DNA from: Gonocerus acuteangulatus
Lineage: Eukaryota > Arthropoda > Insecta > Hemiptera > Coreidae
Reading direction: 5' to 3'
Length of the DNA stretch: 64,000 bases
Assembly: GCA_946811695.1 (NCBI GenBank)
Contig: OX328124.1
Span: forward strand, 56,364,603 to 56,428,602
Shown: positions 22,590 to 34,182 of the stretch, one piece after another
Layout of the letters: the number at the start of each line of letters is the position of its first letter
How positions within the stretch are numbered: position 1 is the stretch's first letter
The notes under the pieces: generated by a model
The model's input: only the letters and a program-made list of their open reading frames with translations
Databases searched by the model: none
Told to the model about the DNA's origin: nothing
Translations under genes and position numbers: made by a program

Positions 22590-24059
22590 AAACTTGTTTT
22601 ATATTTTGTTGTGTTTCTGAATCTGTTTCCTTATTTACAATAATTTAAGATATTGTGAATTTTAATGCACATATAAAAAGGTTTATCATGGAAACTTTTA
22701 TATTTGATTTCTTTTTACAATGGAACATTTATTTACTTAACATTCATGATTGCTGTAAAATTGGCAAATGTCGGAAATTGAATGGACGTTTCGAAACGAT
22801 TCCTTGCAGAAGTTCCCTCTTTATTTTTATACAGGAAACCATTGAGCAGGAGTTAAGTAACTTCTATTCCTCAGAAGTTTCTTCGAATTACGATATTCCA
22901 AAGGTGAAAAACGGTTTCCGGCATTCATAGCTCCATGTAACCGGCGGACGTTGGGTGATGCCTTCCCATTTCATAAGCCAATATTTTCTTATTTCCTTTC
23001 ATTGTATTTCTCATCTACTTACTTATCTTGAGATTTTTTAATAATTTAATATTTTTCACATTTCCTAATGGTTCTAAGCTATTATTTATCTTTATATTTC
23101 TTGGACTAGAGGTTAGCGATACTTCACCTGACGCCGCACAGTGGTCAAATATAGCCAAAAAGCGCTCAAAATTTTCTCCGAACCCATTTGCCTTAAATAT
23201 ATGTTAATTACCTCGTGAGAGTGCCATTTCTTGAGTTTCAGGCCCCCACCGTCGATTGCAGGACGGCGGTTAATCATTGAAGTACTAGAAACGAAGAAAA
23301 TTTCCCAAATCCTCATGTACCAAAATCGTTCCTTCAACTTTACTTTTTCAAACCGATAAGGTTGTCGCATGCTTTTAATGGGATGTTCGAAGGGCAAAAC
23401 AAATATTTTTGTATTTTTCGAATCGCGTTGATGTACGGGGATACTGAAAAAGTAAAAAAATTACACGCATCAAATTTCGTTTTGTCATATAGCTTTTGCG
23501 TCTCTCTAATTTCGGGCTTAAATATTCCGTGGGCATGTATAGAAAGACCCCAGACTGAAATTAGCTGCATAAGTCTGCCTACCTCGGTGCTAGAGGTGAA
23601 CGAACTCGGTAAGACAGACGCGCGTTATCTCTATGTAAACATTGGAATCTAATCGAAGATGGATTTTTTTTTAGTACTCAAGTCAGTGTTGACTGAAAAA
23701 AATGTCTGAAGTGATCTGAGTGAAAAATCGTGTCCAAGTTGAAATATTGTAATTTCAGGTTTCTAAATCAACAATATCAAATGTTATTGAGTTTTAAGCG
23801 TGTTTGGGCGGTTGTTGACCACTGTGCGCCGGCGAGAATTGCTACCATTAATAATGTTTATTCTACTTCAAACAACACCGTACAAACAGGTTAACCTTAG
23901 GGAACTTTCTGCAGGAAGAATGACGCCTGGAAGTACAATATGTGTGTAAATCGTTTGGGGAATGATTCTGAGAAGGAGTCATTTTGACGTGAAAAATATA
24001 GAGCTCACCATGGAAATGAATATTATGGTTAAAACTGAAATATACACAATATGTCTATT
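22590..24059. other. Intergenic stretch, no gene seen
   Basis: No supported gene. Open frames of 60-96 codons on both strands overlap each other and show no domain. Confidence 0.4.
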
Positions 24060-24099
24060 TGGCGCTAATGGCCTAGATGAAGATGCGCCGTAAAAAAAT
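24060..24099 (+). mobile_element. 3' fragment of SINE family A (copy A5)
   Basis: GGCGCTAATGGCCTAGATGA followed by GATGCGCCGTAAAAAAA matches the 3' end of family A. The tRNA-like head is missing, as expected for a 5'-truncated insertion. Confidence 0.75.
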
Positions 24100-25525
24100 T
24101 TTGATGGGAAGATTGGTCGTAATACATACATATGTAACATATTGAAAGTGCTGTTCATGCTGTTGCATTATTGTTCTTGTTTACCCCATTTTTTATTTTT
24201 TTTTTTTATTTTTTTTTTTTTATTTTTTTTTTTTTATGATGACGTGTAAATAATCGGTGGACTTGGTGGAAGATCTTTGTTGCTTCATTATTCTTATCAT
24301 TGATAGCAAATATATAGTTTAAAAAAATTACACAATTGGCCGGATATTTGAACCCTGTTATTTTGAGATCCGTGCATTTAGGTTATCCAAATACTCTGCT
24401 GCACATGAAGATAACAGATGCTAACAGGAAGCTTGTGATTGTAAGATATATTCACCGGGAATTAAAGCAATCAACATCCTTAAGTGACGATTTCCTGGTT
24501 CCAAGGGTTTTTGTACATATTCATGTCATGAGTCCCTAAGGCAGCCGTGTTTATTTAGTTTAAATTTCCATATGTTCCATAGGAATGGAATCCAAAGCTC
24601 CAGCAATAAATATTGCTGCTGTGTTACATCCTTGAATCTCATATGCGGAGAAAAACTGCCTAAAATGCAACTCGATAGAGTATAGATAGTTTGAACTTTC
24701 ATAACTCATAGGACACGAAAAAAACGATGTTGTAAATTTCTATTGGTATGTACTTACTCGCCTTCAAAAATTATTCAATTTTGATTAAATTCCGTTTAAA
24801 CATAACGTGTATAAAAACTAACACAACTTTTTTTGGTAAATGTAATGGTTCTATGTTCTTAGGTGTTTCGGGTGCTCTGTTTATAGGTAATTTGACGAGG
24901 AAAGTCGCTTTATCAGTATCCGTTTTAAAGCGTTTTGGTGTTCCAAAACACCGAAGTGAGTTGAAACAATTTTTACTAGTTTGGAATTATTCTTTAATGT
25001 GTCAAAAAGTGTTGAAAATACTTGGTAAGTGGAGTGTGGCAATTCGATCGCTTACTAAATTTCCTTTAAATTCAAGCGTAAATTTTGGTAGGACTCTCGC
25101 ATTCGGAGAAAATGGTTCTGTTTCATTGATGTCAAACTATTAAGATTTGCAAGACTCGCCAGGGATAAAGATTATATAAAACCAAGATAAAATTACGCAG
25201 ATCCTTCATGTCGTAAAAATGAATGTTTTATATCCTTAAGTTCATATTGACGCCATATCCGTGAACACATAACCTGGATAAAGATAGATCTCAACCATTA
25301 AGAAAAACGTTTTCAAAAGGTAACCGGGCGTTTATTGAGTACCAACCTTGATGTAATAAATGCAATTTGTTATTCTGCTACTGAATATTCAGCTACAGTT
25401 ATTGAGTCAATACGTCATCATGTTCAGGTCTGATTGCAAGCTACATAGCTGTCAGTATCCAGGCTGAAAATAATCCAGACTGCCTGGGGACTGTCGGCTT
25501 TTCTGGAATGGAAATTATGCTGATA
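24100..25525. other. Intergenic stretch, no gene seen
   Basis: T-rich low-complexity block at 24186-24237. A 131-codon frame at 24748-25143 has no recognisable domain and biased composition, so I do not call it. Confidence 0.4.
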
Positions 25526-25839
25526 GTCATGACTAGAGCCCGGAAGTTAGGCAAAATGCCTTTTTTTATCTGACTGGATATATTGACGAATCAGATAGAG
25601 ATAAATATGTTTTCGTGCATTTAGGAAATGTAGTGACAATTTTTTTGTTGTCTTTTTTTGCCTATTTTAAGATTTAATGCCTTTTTTGATCGTAATGGAA
25701 TTTTTTTCTGCGATTTACACATTTTAAAAGGCACATAATGAATTTCAATACGTCGAAGACAAAAAAGTTTGGACAAATTAAATTACATATTGCCGTCACA
25801 AATATCTATCTAGAATCATGTTCCTTGTAAATAGTTTAT

Positions 25840-26460
25840 TTGTTTGAAATGGTTCCACAGCGACACAGCTGTTCACAAATTCATGAATGTTACTCTCGTC
25901 GGATGGACTACGGGATGATGATGAACCTTATTTCTGTCACAGACGTGGCAACTTACATGGAAAAAGCAGCTAAAGCCTTGAAAGTCCTCTTTCATAAAAT
26001 GCTCTACCTCACGTGTCTAGTCCATGGTCTGCACGTAATTGCCGAAGGGATAAAAAGTTTGTATCCTCACGTGGATAAGTTAGTTTTGAATACCAAGAAA
26101 ATCTTCCTAAATTCGCCCTCCCGAATCTGTGGTTTTCAAGGACAAGGCACCAGAGCTCCCTTTACCTCCACAGCCAGTTCTCACCAGATGTAGAACCTGG
26201 ATCTCAGCAGTCATATATTACAGGAACAATTTGGACGATATGTGAGGTAGTTCGCGACGTATCAGTAGACAAATTGGTTCAGTTCGCGAGGTTTAAACGT
26301 TTTTGGGCCATGAAGAACTAAGCAATGATCTGACGTTTATAACAGCACATTATAGTGTGATACCGGAAGCAATCTTGAAGTTAGAGAAAAGAGATGATTC
26401 GCTAGTATCATCTATAAGCACCAGGAGAAAAAGGAAGCAGTGTTAGTGAAAAGTGTAATG
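25840..26460 (+). pseudogene. hAT transposase, central part, frameshifted
   Basis: An open frame of 117 codons contains MEKAAKALKVLFHKMLYLTC, LVHGLHVIAEGIKSLYPHVD and LNTKKIFLNSPSRI, the pattern of the hAT transposase core. Next, in another frame, come ELPLPPQPVLTR and WISAVIYYRNN, which continue the same family. A third piece (DLTFITAHYSVIPEAILKLE) lies near 26315-26390. At least two frameshifts are needed, so it is inactive. In an active element this protein binds the TIRs and cuts and rejoins DNA. The palindromic insertion follows at once. Confidence 0.85.
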
Positions 26461-26614
26461 TTCTGAGTGCTAATGTGGACAATGAAAAAACTAATTATTA
26501 TAAAATTGTGACCCTTTTTTCTTTCAATATATTATTTGAATAGGCGGAAGATCATGCATATATAAAACTCATCCACTTCACTTTATATGCTTTATTTGGT
26601 TTTATGCTCTACAT

Positions 26615-26641
26615 GTTTCGCGTCTCTTGACGCCTCTTCAG
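26615..26641 (-). ncRNA. Hammerhead-like motif, left arm of P2
   Basis: Minus strand: CTGAAGA, one base (G), hairpin GCGTC-AAGA-GACGC, then GAAAC. Same layout as the PLE motif at 14993-15022. Activity not established. Confidence 0.5.
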
Positions 26642-27083
26642 GAGCAACTTAATCAATATACATAAGTTTAGCCTTAGCTACGGAAGACCTTCCACAGGTT
26701 CCACAGGCTGTTAGTCATCAGCTGATTCAGATCGATCCTGGCTTGTATCGATTCCAGAGAAAGTTTTTGTCATACATCGTAAAGTTAAAATAAAATAAAA
26801 TTAAAACGAATGATATCAATATTCCTAATTACCGTCAAGTATATTAAAAAATATATTGTTTAAATATTTGATCTCAGTTTTTTTATTTATTTTTTAAATT
26901 TTATTTGTATTTATTTATTTGTATGACAAAAGCTTTCTCTGGAATCGATACAAGCCAGGATCGATCTGAATCAGCTGATGGCTAACAGCCTTTTAACGTC
27001 ATTGCATTAGTATGGACGTGGCCCTACCTGTGGAAGGTCTTCCGTAGCTAAGGCTAAACTTATGTATATTGATTAAGTTGCTC

Positions 27084-27110
27084 CTGAAGAGGCGTCAAGA
27101 GACGCGAAAC
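27084..27110 (+). ncRNA. Hammerhead-like motif, right arm of P2
   Basis: Plus-strand mirror of the left-arm motif: CTGAAGA, G, GCGTC-AAGA-GACGC, GAAAC. Two facing copies could each process a transcript running in one direction. Confidence 0.5.
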
Positions 27111-27269
27111 ATGTAGAGCATAAAACCAAATAAAGCATATAAAGTGAAGTGGATGAGTTTTATATATGCATGACCTTCCGCCTATTCAAATAATATATTG
27201 AAAAAATGAAGTACATTCGTAATGTTCTGATGTGTGTCTGTTTTAACTGACATGTGTCCATCCGAAATA

Positions 27270-27400
27270 GCTTGTTTCAAATTTTCACCAATCGCTTCAG
27301 TGGAAGTAGAACGTTCCTTTTCCTTGATGAAAAACATTCTTTCTGACAAAGTCTGTCTACGACAGTTGATACTTTGAAAAAGCACCTTGTTGTGCTAGTA
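27270..27400 (+). pseudogene. hAT transposase C-terminal dimerisation segment
   Basis: The plus-strand frame at about 27270-27354 reads CFKFSPIASVEVERSFSLMK then NILSDK, the conserved hAT family dimerisation region (SVEVERSFS). It is the continuation of the transposase broken by P2, and the TIR follows about 220 bases later. Downstream the frame degenerates. Confidence 0.87.
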
Positions 27401-27639
27401 ACCAAGGAAAGTAAGAGTAAGTACGCTAATTATGTGATAAATTGATAATAATGAAATGAATGACTATTTAAAATTCATTAATAATGAGTGAGATTCCTCT
27501 TTGCTTTCACTCCTAATAAATGCCTATTTTAATTACAGTGCTGGCTATTTTCAGTATTTTCAAGTGCCTTTTTGCCTGCCTATTTTAACCAAAAATAAAT
27601 GCCTAACTTCCGGGCTCTAGTCATGACCGATGCAGATAG

Positions 27640-27702
<63 letters not shown>

Positions 27703-27714
27703 GTGTGTGTGTGT
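27640..27714. repeat. (AT)n followed by (GT)n microsatellite
   Basis: About 56 bases of AT repeats and a short GT run, 20 bases beyond the hAT element. The long YI-rich frames over it are artefacts. Confidence 0.95.
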
Positions 27715-27932
27715 TTGATGTTAATTTTTCGTCGCTGGGATCATATTTGTGGATGGAACGGCATTTTTCTCCAACGGAGGTACTCCTCCTCACTTCTTCC
27801 TGGATTATTTCGCTGGAATCCTCTCTAGCTTCGTCAGCCAAGTCATTGTTGTTTTTTCCTCGGTGGTTGCCGAGAGAATTATCCGTTTATTTCAAAAGCC
27901 TGAAATAAATATACAGGGTTTTATTAATTAAA

Positions 27933-28664
27933 GGGATCGAAACAGTTATTACTTTATCGAAAATATTAAAATTTAATTGTTAAAAAAAACTTTTATTTTA
28001 TAAGTTAAACAAAACAAAAAAAACAGCTAAAAAAAAAACTTTTGAAAATTTTGAAGAGTAAAAGTTATTTAGGAAATTTTAAAATTAGGTACATGAAAAT
28101 AATAGATAAAGTAATACATTTAAAATTAAAAATTAAAGTTTTAAGTATTATGATCAAGAATTTTAGGGTTTCGGTGGTTTACAATAGCTGGAATACTGGG
28201 AAGAAAGAAAATACACACTTCCATAAATATATTTTCAAGTACTTACCCTGAGCAGTCACTCAAGTAAGTGTTGATAGAGCCTTTTCAACACTAAAGTATG
28301 TAATAAGTATAGATATAATCTAAATTCCACAAACTACAGGATAATTATATTAGATGTTCTTTGTTTAAAAATTGATTTTTGTTTATTTAATGAAATATAT
28401 TTGATACAAAACAAAAAATAAACATTAGTAGCTTTAATTTATTACTTTAAACTTTTATACTATTAGGTATTTTAAAAACAATAACTTTATTGATCAATTA
28501 AACTATCATCAGTTATTTTTTAAGTTGAAAAATAACAGTTAAAAAAAACTTTTTAAAAAAAAGTTTAAACCCACAAAGTTATTTTATAACTTTTACTTTT
28601 TCAAAATGAAAATAAAAGTAAAAGTTTAAAAAATAAAAGTTAACAATTATTTTCGACCGCTGCC
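27933..28664 (+). mobile_element. Second, older hAT remnant
   Basis: Near 28230-28300 the plus strand reads KYLP, a stop, then AVTQVSVDRAFSTLKYVIS, matching the hAT dimerisation region (xSVERAFSTLK). The ends GGGATCGAAAC and the inverse of TTTCGACCGCTGCC are imperfect inverted repeats, and both flanks are ATTAATTA-like, possibly a decayed 8-bp TSD. The interior is dominated by AAAAGTTA and TAACTTTT blocks. The copy is dead and mostly deleted. Confidence 0.6.
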
Positions 28665-28830
28665 TAATTAATTAATATGCTATGGAGAAGGTCAATAAAA
28701 ATAGAATTGATTTTTTAAAAACAAAAGCTCTGCACGCTCCACACTTCTTCAGACCATCGCCAGGAGCTCAAACACTCTCTATTCTACTTTTAGTGATATT
28801 ATTTTTTATTTTAAACCGTTGCCAATAATT

Positions 28831-29226
28831 TGGGTCTTTTTTACTTTACCCACGCCAGTTACTTTTATTACTAAAACAGTTATTTATCGTATCATTAAGT
28901 TAATAGTTATGAAGAACAGATGTTTAATCTAATAATTATCTAAAATAAATTATTTATTCAATAAATGCACACACACAAAAAAAAAAAAAAAAATTAATGC
29001 TCTATACGCTACTTCTTCCGATTTCAACACACGACTAGTTTAATCAAATTCATTATTTGACAACTTCAACACAGCAGAACATACACAACTTCAACGTGTC
29101 TTATAATCTATAACCTCTTTCGTGTATAAACTTTATGTAGCCTAGCAACACCTGTTACAATATTGTAACAAAATATTATGAGGTTATTCTAAAAAGTAAC
29201 TGGCGTGGGTAAAGTAAAAAAGACCC
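28831..29226. mobile_element. Inverted-repeat DNA element (family F), unclassified
   Basis: The left end GGGTCTTTTTTACTTTACCC continuing into ACGCCAGTTACTTTT is mirrored by AAAAAGTAACTGGCGTGGGT to the right end AGACCC, about 35 bases of TIR. Flanks both contain TAATTT, a possible short TSD. The interior is AT-rich with an A run at 28977-28992 and no coding. Confidence 0.75.
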
Positions 29227-29695
29227 TATAATTTTACCCTACTAGACTCTGCAAGTTAATAAAATCATAATAAGTGCTGTAGTTAATTGTTAGAGGCTCA
29301 AGAACTCGATTTGAATCTCGCGAAATCGTTAAAATCTTGTTCAAGGAAAAGCGGACGAACTATGAGGGATTTAATTATTTACTGAACTGTTGATTACGAG
29401 ACAAAAACCATTATTAAGGAGTTTCAGAATCAATTTAGCCCAGTTAAACAGTGGAGAGAACTTTAGCCAGATCTCATCCATTTGTTTAACTCTCATTTAA
29501 CTTGGCTCTACAACAATGCTTTTAAATGTTAATTCGTTGAGAAGTAATTATTAAGGATTATCTCCTTTAATTTATACTCGACATTCTCCTCTGCTTAAAT
29601 CGCTTTTGATTTTCAGTTTTATTAACTAAGTTTTTATAATTCTCTGGAAACTTCAGCGCTTTCTACTCCTTCTGGGAAAGCTGTTCAATGTTTGC

Positions 29696-29765
<70 letters not shown>

Positions 29766-30301
29766 AAACATTATTTTTATATGTCAGTTGTATCATTGCA
29801 TGAGTAACCGAATAGTTCGCTTCGGCAATATATGTACTAAGATTTTAACGAACACTAAATCAAAAGAATTATTGCAGTTTTAATACATACATATGCAGTA
29901 GCGGTCAAAAGTATTTGGATAAGGACAATAATTGAGCTAATTTAATAAAAATAACAGACACAAATATGAAAATATTTTTTATTGGAGGAAACATGACTTT
30001 TATATATATTTTTTGTAAAAAAATTGAACTTCAGAACAAAATTAACAAATTATACTGTAAATAAAGAAAATGATAGTTCAAAACTATTTTCTCACGGTAA
30101 TTAAAAGAAAAGTAGCCTTTATAACAGCATCACGAGCTGGCATCAATTCGACTATCCTAAGTATTCGGTCAGAAGGAAATGTGACCCACTCCTTAACGTC
30201 TTGAATAAAGCCTCTTTATTTCAGTGATTTTGACATCTTACTCTGTGATTTATATCCTCCCATAGATCCTCTATGGGGTTTAGATCATCACTTTGACTTG
30301 G

Positions 30302-30305
<4 letters not shown>
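29227..30305. other. Intergenic stretch with one (AT)n array
   Basis: (AT)n at 29698-29759. The stretch 29890-30300 is ordinary AT-rich sequence with no gene I recognise. Nothing else found. Confidence 0.4.
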
Positions 30306-30356
<51 letters not shown>

Positions 30357-30535
30357 GTCTCCCGTGGTCTAGTGGCTAGCGCGCTAGATTTATAAGCGGA
30401 ATGGGTTCGATCCCAACCGGCGGCAGGAATTTTCTCATCTCAGGACTCGCTGAGAAAATTCCTGGCTGCACCCTGGATATCGGTGCTAATGGCCAAGATT
30501 TATGTCGATGCGCCGTTAAAAAATAAATAAAAAAA

Positions 30536-30622
<87 letters not shown>
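30306..30622. repeat. (AT)n - SINE - (AT)n(AG)n compound block
   Basis: AT repeats at 30306-30352 and 30540-30592 flank a complete SINE, and the right array passes into about 30 bases of AG. The simplest reading is a SINE inserted into one AT array. Confidence 0.9.
30354..30537 (+). mobile_element. tRNA-derived SINE, family A (copy A3), inside an AT array
   Basis: Plus-strand full-length copy: head GGGGTCTCCCGTGGTCTAGT, box A TGGTCTAGTGG, box B GGTTCGATCCC, hairpin-like body with two GAATTTTCTCA/TGAGAAAATTC arms, 3' end GATGCGCCGTTAAAAAATAA. The TSD cannot be seen because both flanks are AT repeats. Box A and box B suggest RNA polymerase III transcription. Confidence 0.9.
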
Positions 30623-30627
<5 letters not shown>

Positions 30628-31016
30628 AAGAGCAATATGTGTTATATTGATAAACTAATTTTTCTAGTAAAACACTAGAGGAAACTTAATTAAAATTTTC
30701 ACAGTTATTCAGTTATTAATCCGGCTGAGGCTGTTCTAATTTGCATGAAAAACGTTTTGTACAAGATGTATTAATAATCCAAATGTATTAAATTTCTAAA
30801 TATTAGTCGCCAATGATTAGTCGTTATGGTTACGGAAAAAAAATATAATGATTTTCTCATTTCTAAACTTAATCAATACGTTGAAAGCATAGCTTAGAAA
30901 CATGTTAAAAGCACGAGTGTTTTTTTTAAGACAATGGGGTCCTTTTTGAACACCTGAAACCGAAAAACCAGTGTTTCTTAATTTTGTTAACATATCATTT
31001 TGAACGTTATCAAATG

Positions 31017-31429
31017 TATGCCAGGTGGAAGGTCAATAAAACTGGACCTTATTTACTGGTTCAGTGCTCAAGACACACCAGGCGTATTTATCATGGGATT
31101 TCCCGGGTGCCTCCTGACTCGCCTGGCACGTCCAATTCTTATTTTCTCAATGGGCGGATTGCCTATGAGATAAGAGTAAGATATCGTCATTTACGAGGGC
31201 GGGGATTGTGTTAAAATGAATTGACTGATTTTACTCAAACACTCTCTGTTCTACTGATGCAACCTAATTTTATTAGTAAGGCAAAACTTCCAAGCTTTAG
31301 GCTTTATTAGTAGTTTAGTCAGTTTTTGAGATCATGAAGAGGCATCTAATGTGGTATGAAACATGTAGAACTGATTTTAATAAATGATTCCGCCATAAGA
31401 TTTTGTTTTTATTGACTTCCGCCTGACAT
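31017..31429. mobile_element. PLE-like insertion with inverted ends (P3)
   Basis: ATGCCAGGTGGAAGGTCAAT at 31017 is mirrored by the inverse of ATTGACTTCCGCCTGACAT at 31411-31429 (about 80 percent over 34 bases by eye). Near the right end, CATGAAGAGGCATC...TATGAAACATGTAG (31333-31366) resembles the hammerhead-like block of P2, which also ends in ACATGTAGA. It has no coding capacity I trust. Assignment to the same group as P2 is inference. Confidence 0.5.
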
Positions 31430-31844
31430 TTAACTAAAGACATTTGGTACACTAGAATAACAGGAGAGTAGATACATTCGATCTGTTACCCCCAAATACC
31501 TGTGTGTGCCTGGATGCCTGTGAAAGAAAAATCGATAAGGTTATAATTCCTTTCTTTGCGAAATTCGCTGCAAAAAACAGGGTTTTGTTGTTCAGATTTA
31601 GGTGGTAAGAAATCTATTGTTTCATACATGATATTTTTATCAGGGCCGCATTGTTTTTCTAGAACAAAGACATTCCCCAGGCTTTCTGTGAGGCTCTAAC
31701 TATTATTGCCATTTTTTTATTTTGATTAAGAAGAAAGTATATTGCTCTTTGAAGATTTGCTTAAAAAAATCGATGTATAATATGCCCGTCCTTTTATATT
31801 AACGGGTTCATTTGATAGGTAAACTCATTGATTTTATTAAATTA

Positions 31845-32471
31845 CTAACTGTTACCCAATGCGCCATGCTACACCTACTTTCTGTCAATGACTCTCCCCG
31901 TATCAAGATCTACTTGATACCTACTTGTCTATACCCAGTTACGAAAATCGGTCAAACGATGTGAATTTGTTTTAGTTCATGATGATACCGGCATAGGCCA
32001 GCACAACAGCACTTCATCTAACAGTCGACAAAGGCAAGTAGCAGAGCCTGCGAGTAGATTGCTCTTTTCAAAGAATAGCCAGCGCTCCTTAGTTAGACAG
32101 CGACTGTTGAAATAAAATTGAAATAAACTGCATTGCATGATTAGGGATGGTTAGGGATATATAATGATGTAAAGTCACCAACGAGTTCGAGATATTCTAA
32201 TTATCAGGAACATCAACAAATAAATTTGAGACATTATTCAAAACGGCTGTCGATTCAAAATGGCCGTCACAATCTGAAAGGTTCAGTGTAGCCAATTTTT
32301 CTTGTACAAAACTTTTGACCTTTTGACCAAATTTTGAAATTTGACTATTTTGTCTATACTATAGGAGATTTCTCGTATCAAGACCTACCTGTGTGCCAAG
32401 TTTGGTCAAAATTGGTCAAACGGTGTAGATTTGTATAAGGAACAAACAAACAAATAAACAGAAAAACAGAG

Positions 32472-32524
<53 letters not shown>

Positions 32525-32532
32525 TATATAGA
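31845..32532 (-). mobile_element. Helitron-like element, copy H3
   Basis: On the minus strand it starts TCTATATATATATGTA, has an (AT)n expansion (32476-32530), the GTTTGTTCCTTATACAAATC and GTTTGACC blocks seen in H1, and ends GGGTAACAGTTAG. The flanking bases are A on the 5' side and T on the 3' side, as in H1 and H2. The last four bases TTAG are a one-base change from CTAG. Confidence 0.65.
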
Positions 32533-33150
32533 TTATTATATCATAATATTATTATAATGCATTCTCTTCCTCTGAAAAAGACGAAATAAAATAATGTTGG
32601 TCCCATTAACTATTCCACTTATCATGTTTAAGAAAATTTTAAGTTTAAAGCAATAATTAAAAATTAAATTTTAGAGTATTAATTAATAGTTTAAAGTATT
32701 TTACGAAGTTTTAAACTATGGTTACCATATTTTTGGAGGTAGGTCAAGTCCATAGGTATGTCTAAATGACCTCGTATTTCATCAGTTTGTAATTTCATAG
32801 TGAGTGTTACGTTACACTGTTCACAAACTACTACTGTTCTGTTTTGTAATTATGTGTCCCCGAGTAAGCAGGGTATGACCAATACAGATTCCAGTCAGTA
32901 GCCGTCATTCTACCTCATAGATTATCTTTCCACTTGTGTCATGTCTCGTTTAAGTACATTGGATCAAGTACAGAAGTACAAAATCACTCATTATACTTGA
33001 CGAAGTAATTGGTCGATACGCGGATAAACAAGACATAATTAAACAATGTTATAGCGTAATACTTACTCAGTAACAAGACTATTGAATTCAAGTGTAGGAG
33101 TAAAAGTAGGACTGATTAATGCAAATTAAAGTATTTTAAAGTATCAAACT
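32533..33150. other. Intergenic stretch, no gene seen
   Basis: AT-rich sequence without recognisable features. Confidence 0.4.
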
Positions 33151-33285
33151 GAGGCCCGGTGGCCGCGATTGCTAAGGCATATGCATTCCTTGCCTAAGAG
33201 GTACTAGGGGTGGTGGCTTTTATTTAAAAAAAAGAGGGTAACTTTAGAAAACCAGCCCTAAAGTTAATGGACGTTAACATTTATA
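33151..33285 (+). mobile_element. SINE family B, plus-strand copy B4, internally deleted
   Basis: Head GAGGCCCGGTGGCCGCGATT, then TAAGAGGTACTAGGGGTGGT, GGTAACTTTAG and 3' end AATGGACGTTAAC. Compared with B1 the box B portion is largely missing, so it is unlikely to be transcribed on its own. Confidence 0.7.
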
Positions 33286-33688
33286 TAAACAAGGTATAAA
33301 ACGAAAAATAGAGCAATTACTGGTATAGCCTCGGAGCGATGTTGCTACCCGTATTATATTTATTATTTAGCACAATATTTTTCATAATGTTTATCGTGGT
33401 TTAATTTAACTCCTATGAAGGTCTTTAGGATTTGTTGATGTTGGAGGTGGTAATTTCAAGTCTTATTTTGGCGAGAAATCCGCTTTCAAGATCTCTTCCA
33501 TCAGGAGTGTCTTGATTAGAAACGGATGGTCTGTATCAGCGATCCCATGATTTTTTAAGAATTTCTAGTCTAAGAAAATCCCTTGTAACATTAATCCACG
33601 GTTTGAACTCTGTTAATGTGAAACTAAATCACCATGAGTTATAACTTAATTGTAAATGGTTTTATTTCTCCCTATCTAATAGGCATAT

Positions 33689-33690
<2 letters not shown>
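33286..33690. other. Intergenic stretch, no gene seen
   Basis: Nothing recognisable. Confidence 0.35.

Positions 33691-33776
<86 letters not shown>
33691..33776. repeat. Compound microsatellite (CT)n(AT)n
   Basis: About 45 bases of CT followed by about 40 of AT. It directly abuts the left arm of the palindromic insertion P4. Confidence 0.95.
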
Positions 33777-33780
<4 letters not shown>

Positions 33781-34080
33781 CCCTATTTCCACAAGGGCTT
33801 GTCATCACTTTCAATCTATAACTTTAAATCTATAGGCTTGTCCATCTTCTATCACTAAAACTTATTTATATTTTTAAACATTTGAATTACCCCAGACCAT
33901 GTGGCCACAACTTTCCACCATTTTAAAATGGTGGAAAGTTGTGGAAATAGGGTGAATATATGTGGATTGATGAAATAAGTTTAATGAGGATGGCCCTGAG
34001 GCCGAAACGTTTAAATGAGGACTTGTAATTAGCTCATTAATAAACAATTTTGGCTGAGGTGAAGATCAAAAATAAAGTAT
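33777..34080 (+). mobile_element. PLE-like palindromic insertion (P4) with a perfect 40-bp palindrome
   Basis: TTCACCCTATTTCCACAA (33777-33794) is mirrored at 33939-33956. Inside it, 33905-33944 is a perfect 40-bp palindrome centred on TTTTAAAA. Downstream lies a hammerhead-like block (33983-34008). The nested inverted structure followed by this motif resembles P2 and P6. No coding. Confidence 0.6.
33983..34008 (+). ncRNA. Hammerhead-like motif of P4
   Basis: ATGAGGA, one base (T), hairpin GGCC-CTGA-GGCC, then GAAAC. The first C of the CTGANGA box is A here, so this copy is probably inactive even if the family is a ribozyme. Confidence 0.42.
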
Positions 34081-34134
34081 ATGTGGAAATAATTTATACC
34101 TCAGAAAATCCTTGTGGCTAATCCCTAACATGTC

Positions 34135-34136
<2 letters not shown>

Positions 34137-34182
<46 letters not shown>

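Larger units (their letters stand above)
26522..27203. mobile_element. PLE-like palindromic insertion (P2) inside the hAT element
   Basis: Left arm 26522-26795 and right arm 26920-27203 are near-perfect inverted copies around a spacer of about 125 bases, with only scattered differences (for example AGATCATGCA against the inverse of TGCATGACCT). Each arm carries a hammerhead-like motif and no protein. It splits the hAT transposase. The arrangement resembles PLE terminal repeats, but no PLE coding is present and no TSD was found, so the class assignment is inference. Confidence 0.75.
25526..27627 (+). mobile_element. hAT transposon with TIRs and 8-bp TSD, interrupted
   Basis: Terminal inverted repeats TAGAGCCCGGAAGTTAGGCA (from 25534) and its inverse (to 27619) are flanked by the exact 8-bp TSD GTCATGAC (25526-25533, 27620-27627). 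The interior encodes fragments of a hAT transposase on the plus strand, before and after a palindromic insertion at 26522-27203. Element length including the insertion is 2086 bp. TIRs and TSD are crisp while the coding part is broken. Confidence 0.93.

Noticed and set aside
24748..25143. 131-codon open frame
   Set aside because: No domain, biased composition, no splice or repeat context to support it.
30354..30430. Possible functional tRNA gene
   Set aside because: Box A and box B are present but no proper acceptor stem closes, and the sequence continues into a repeated SINE body.
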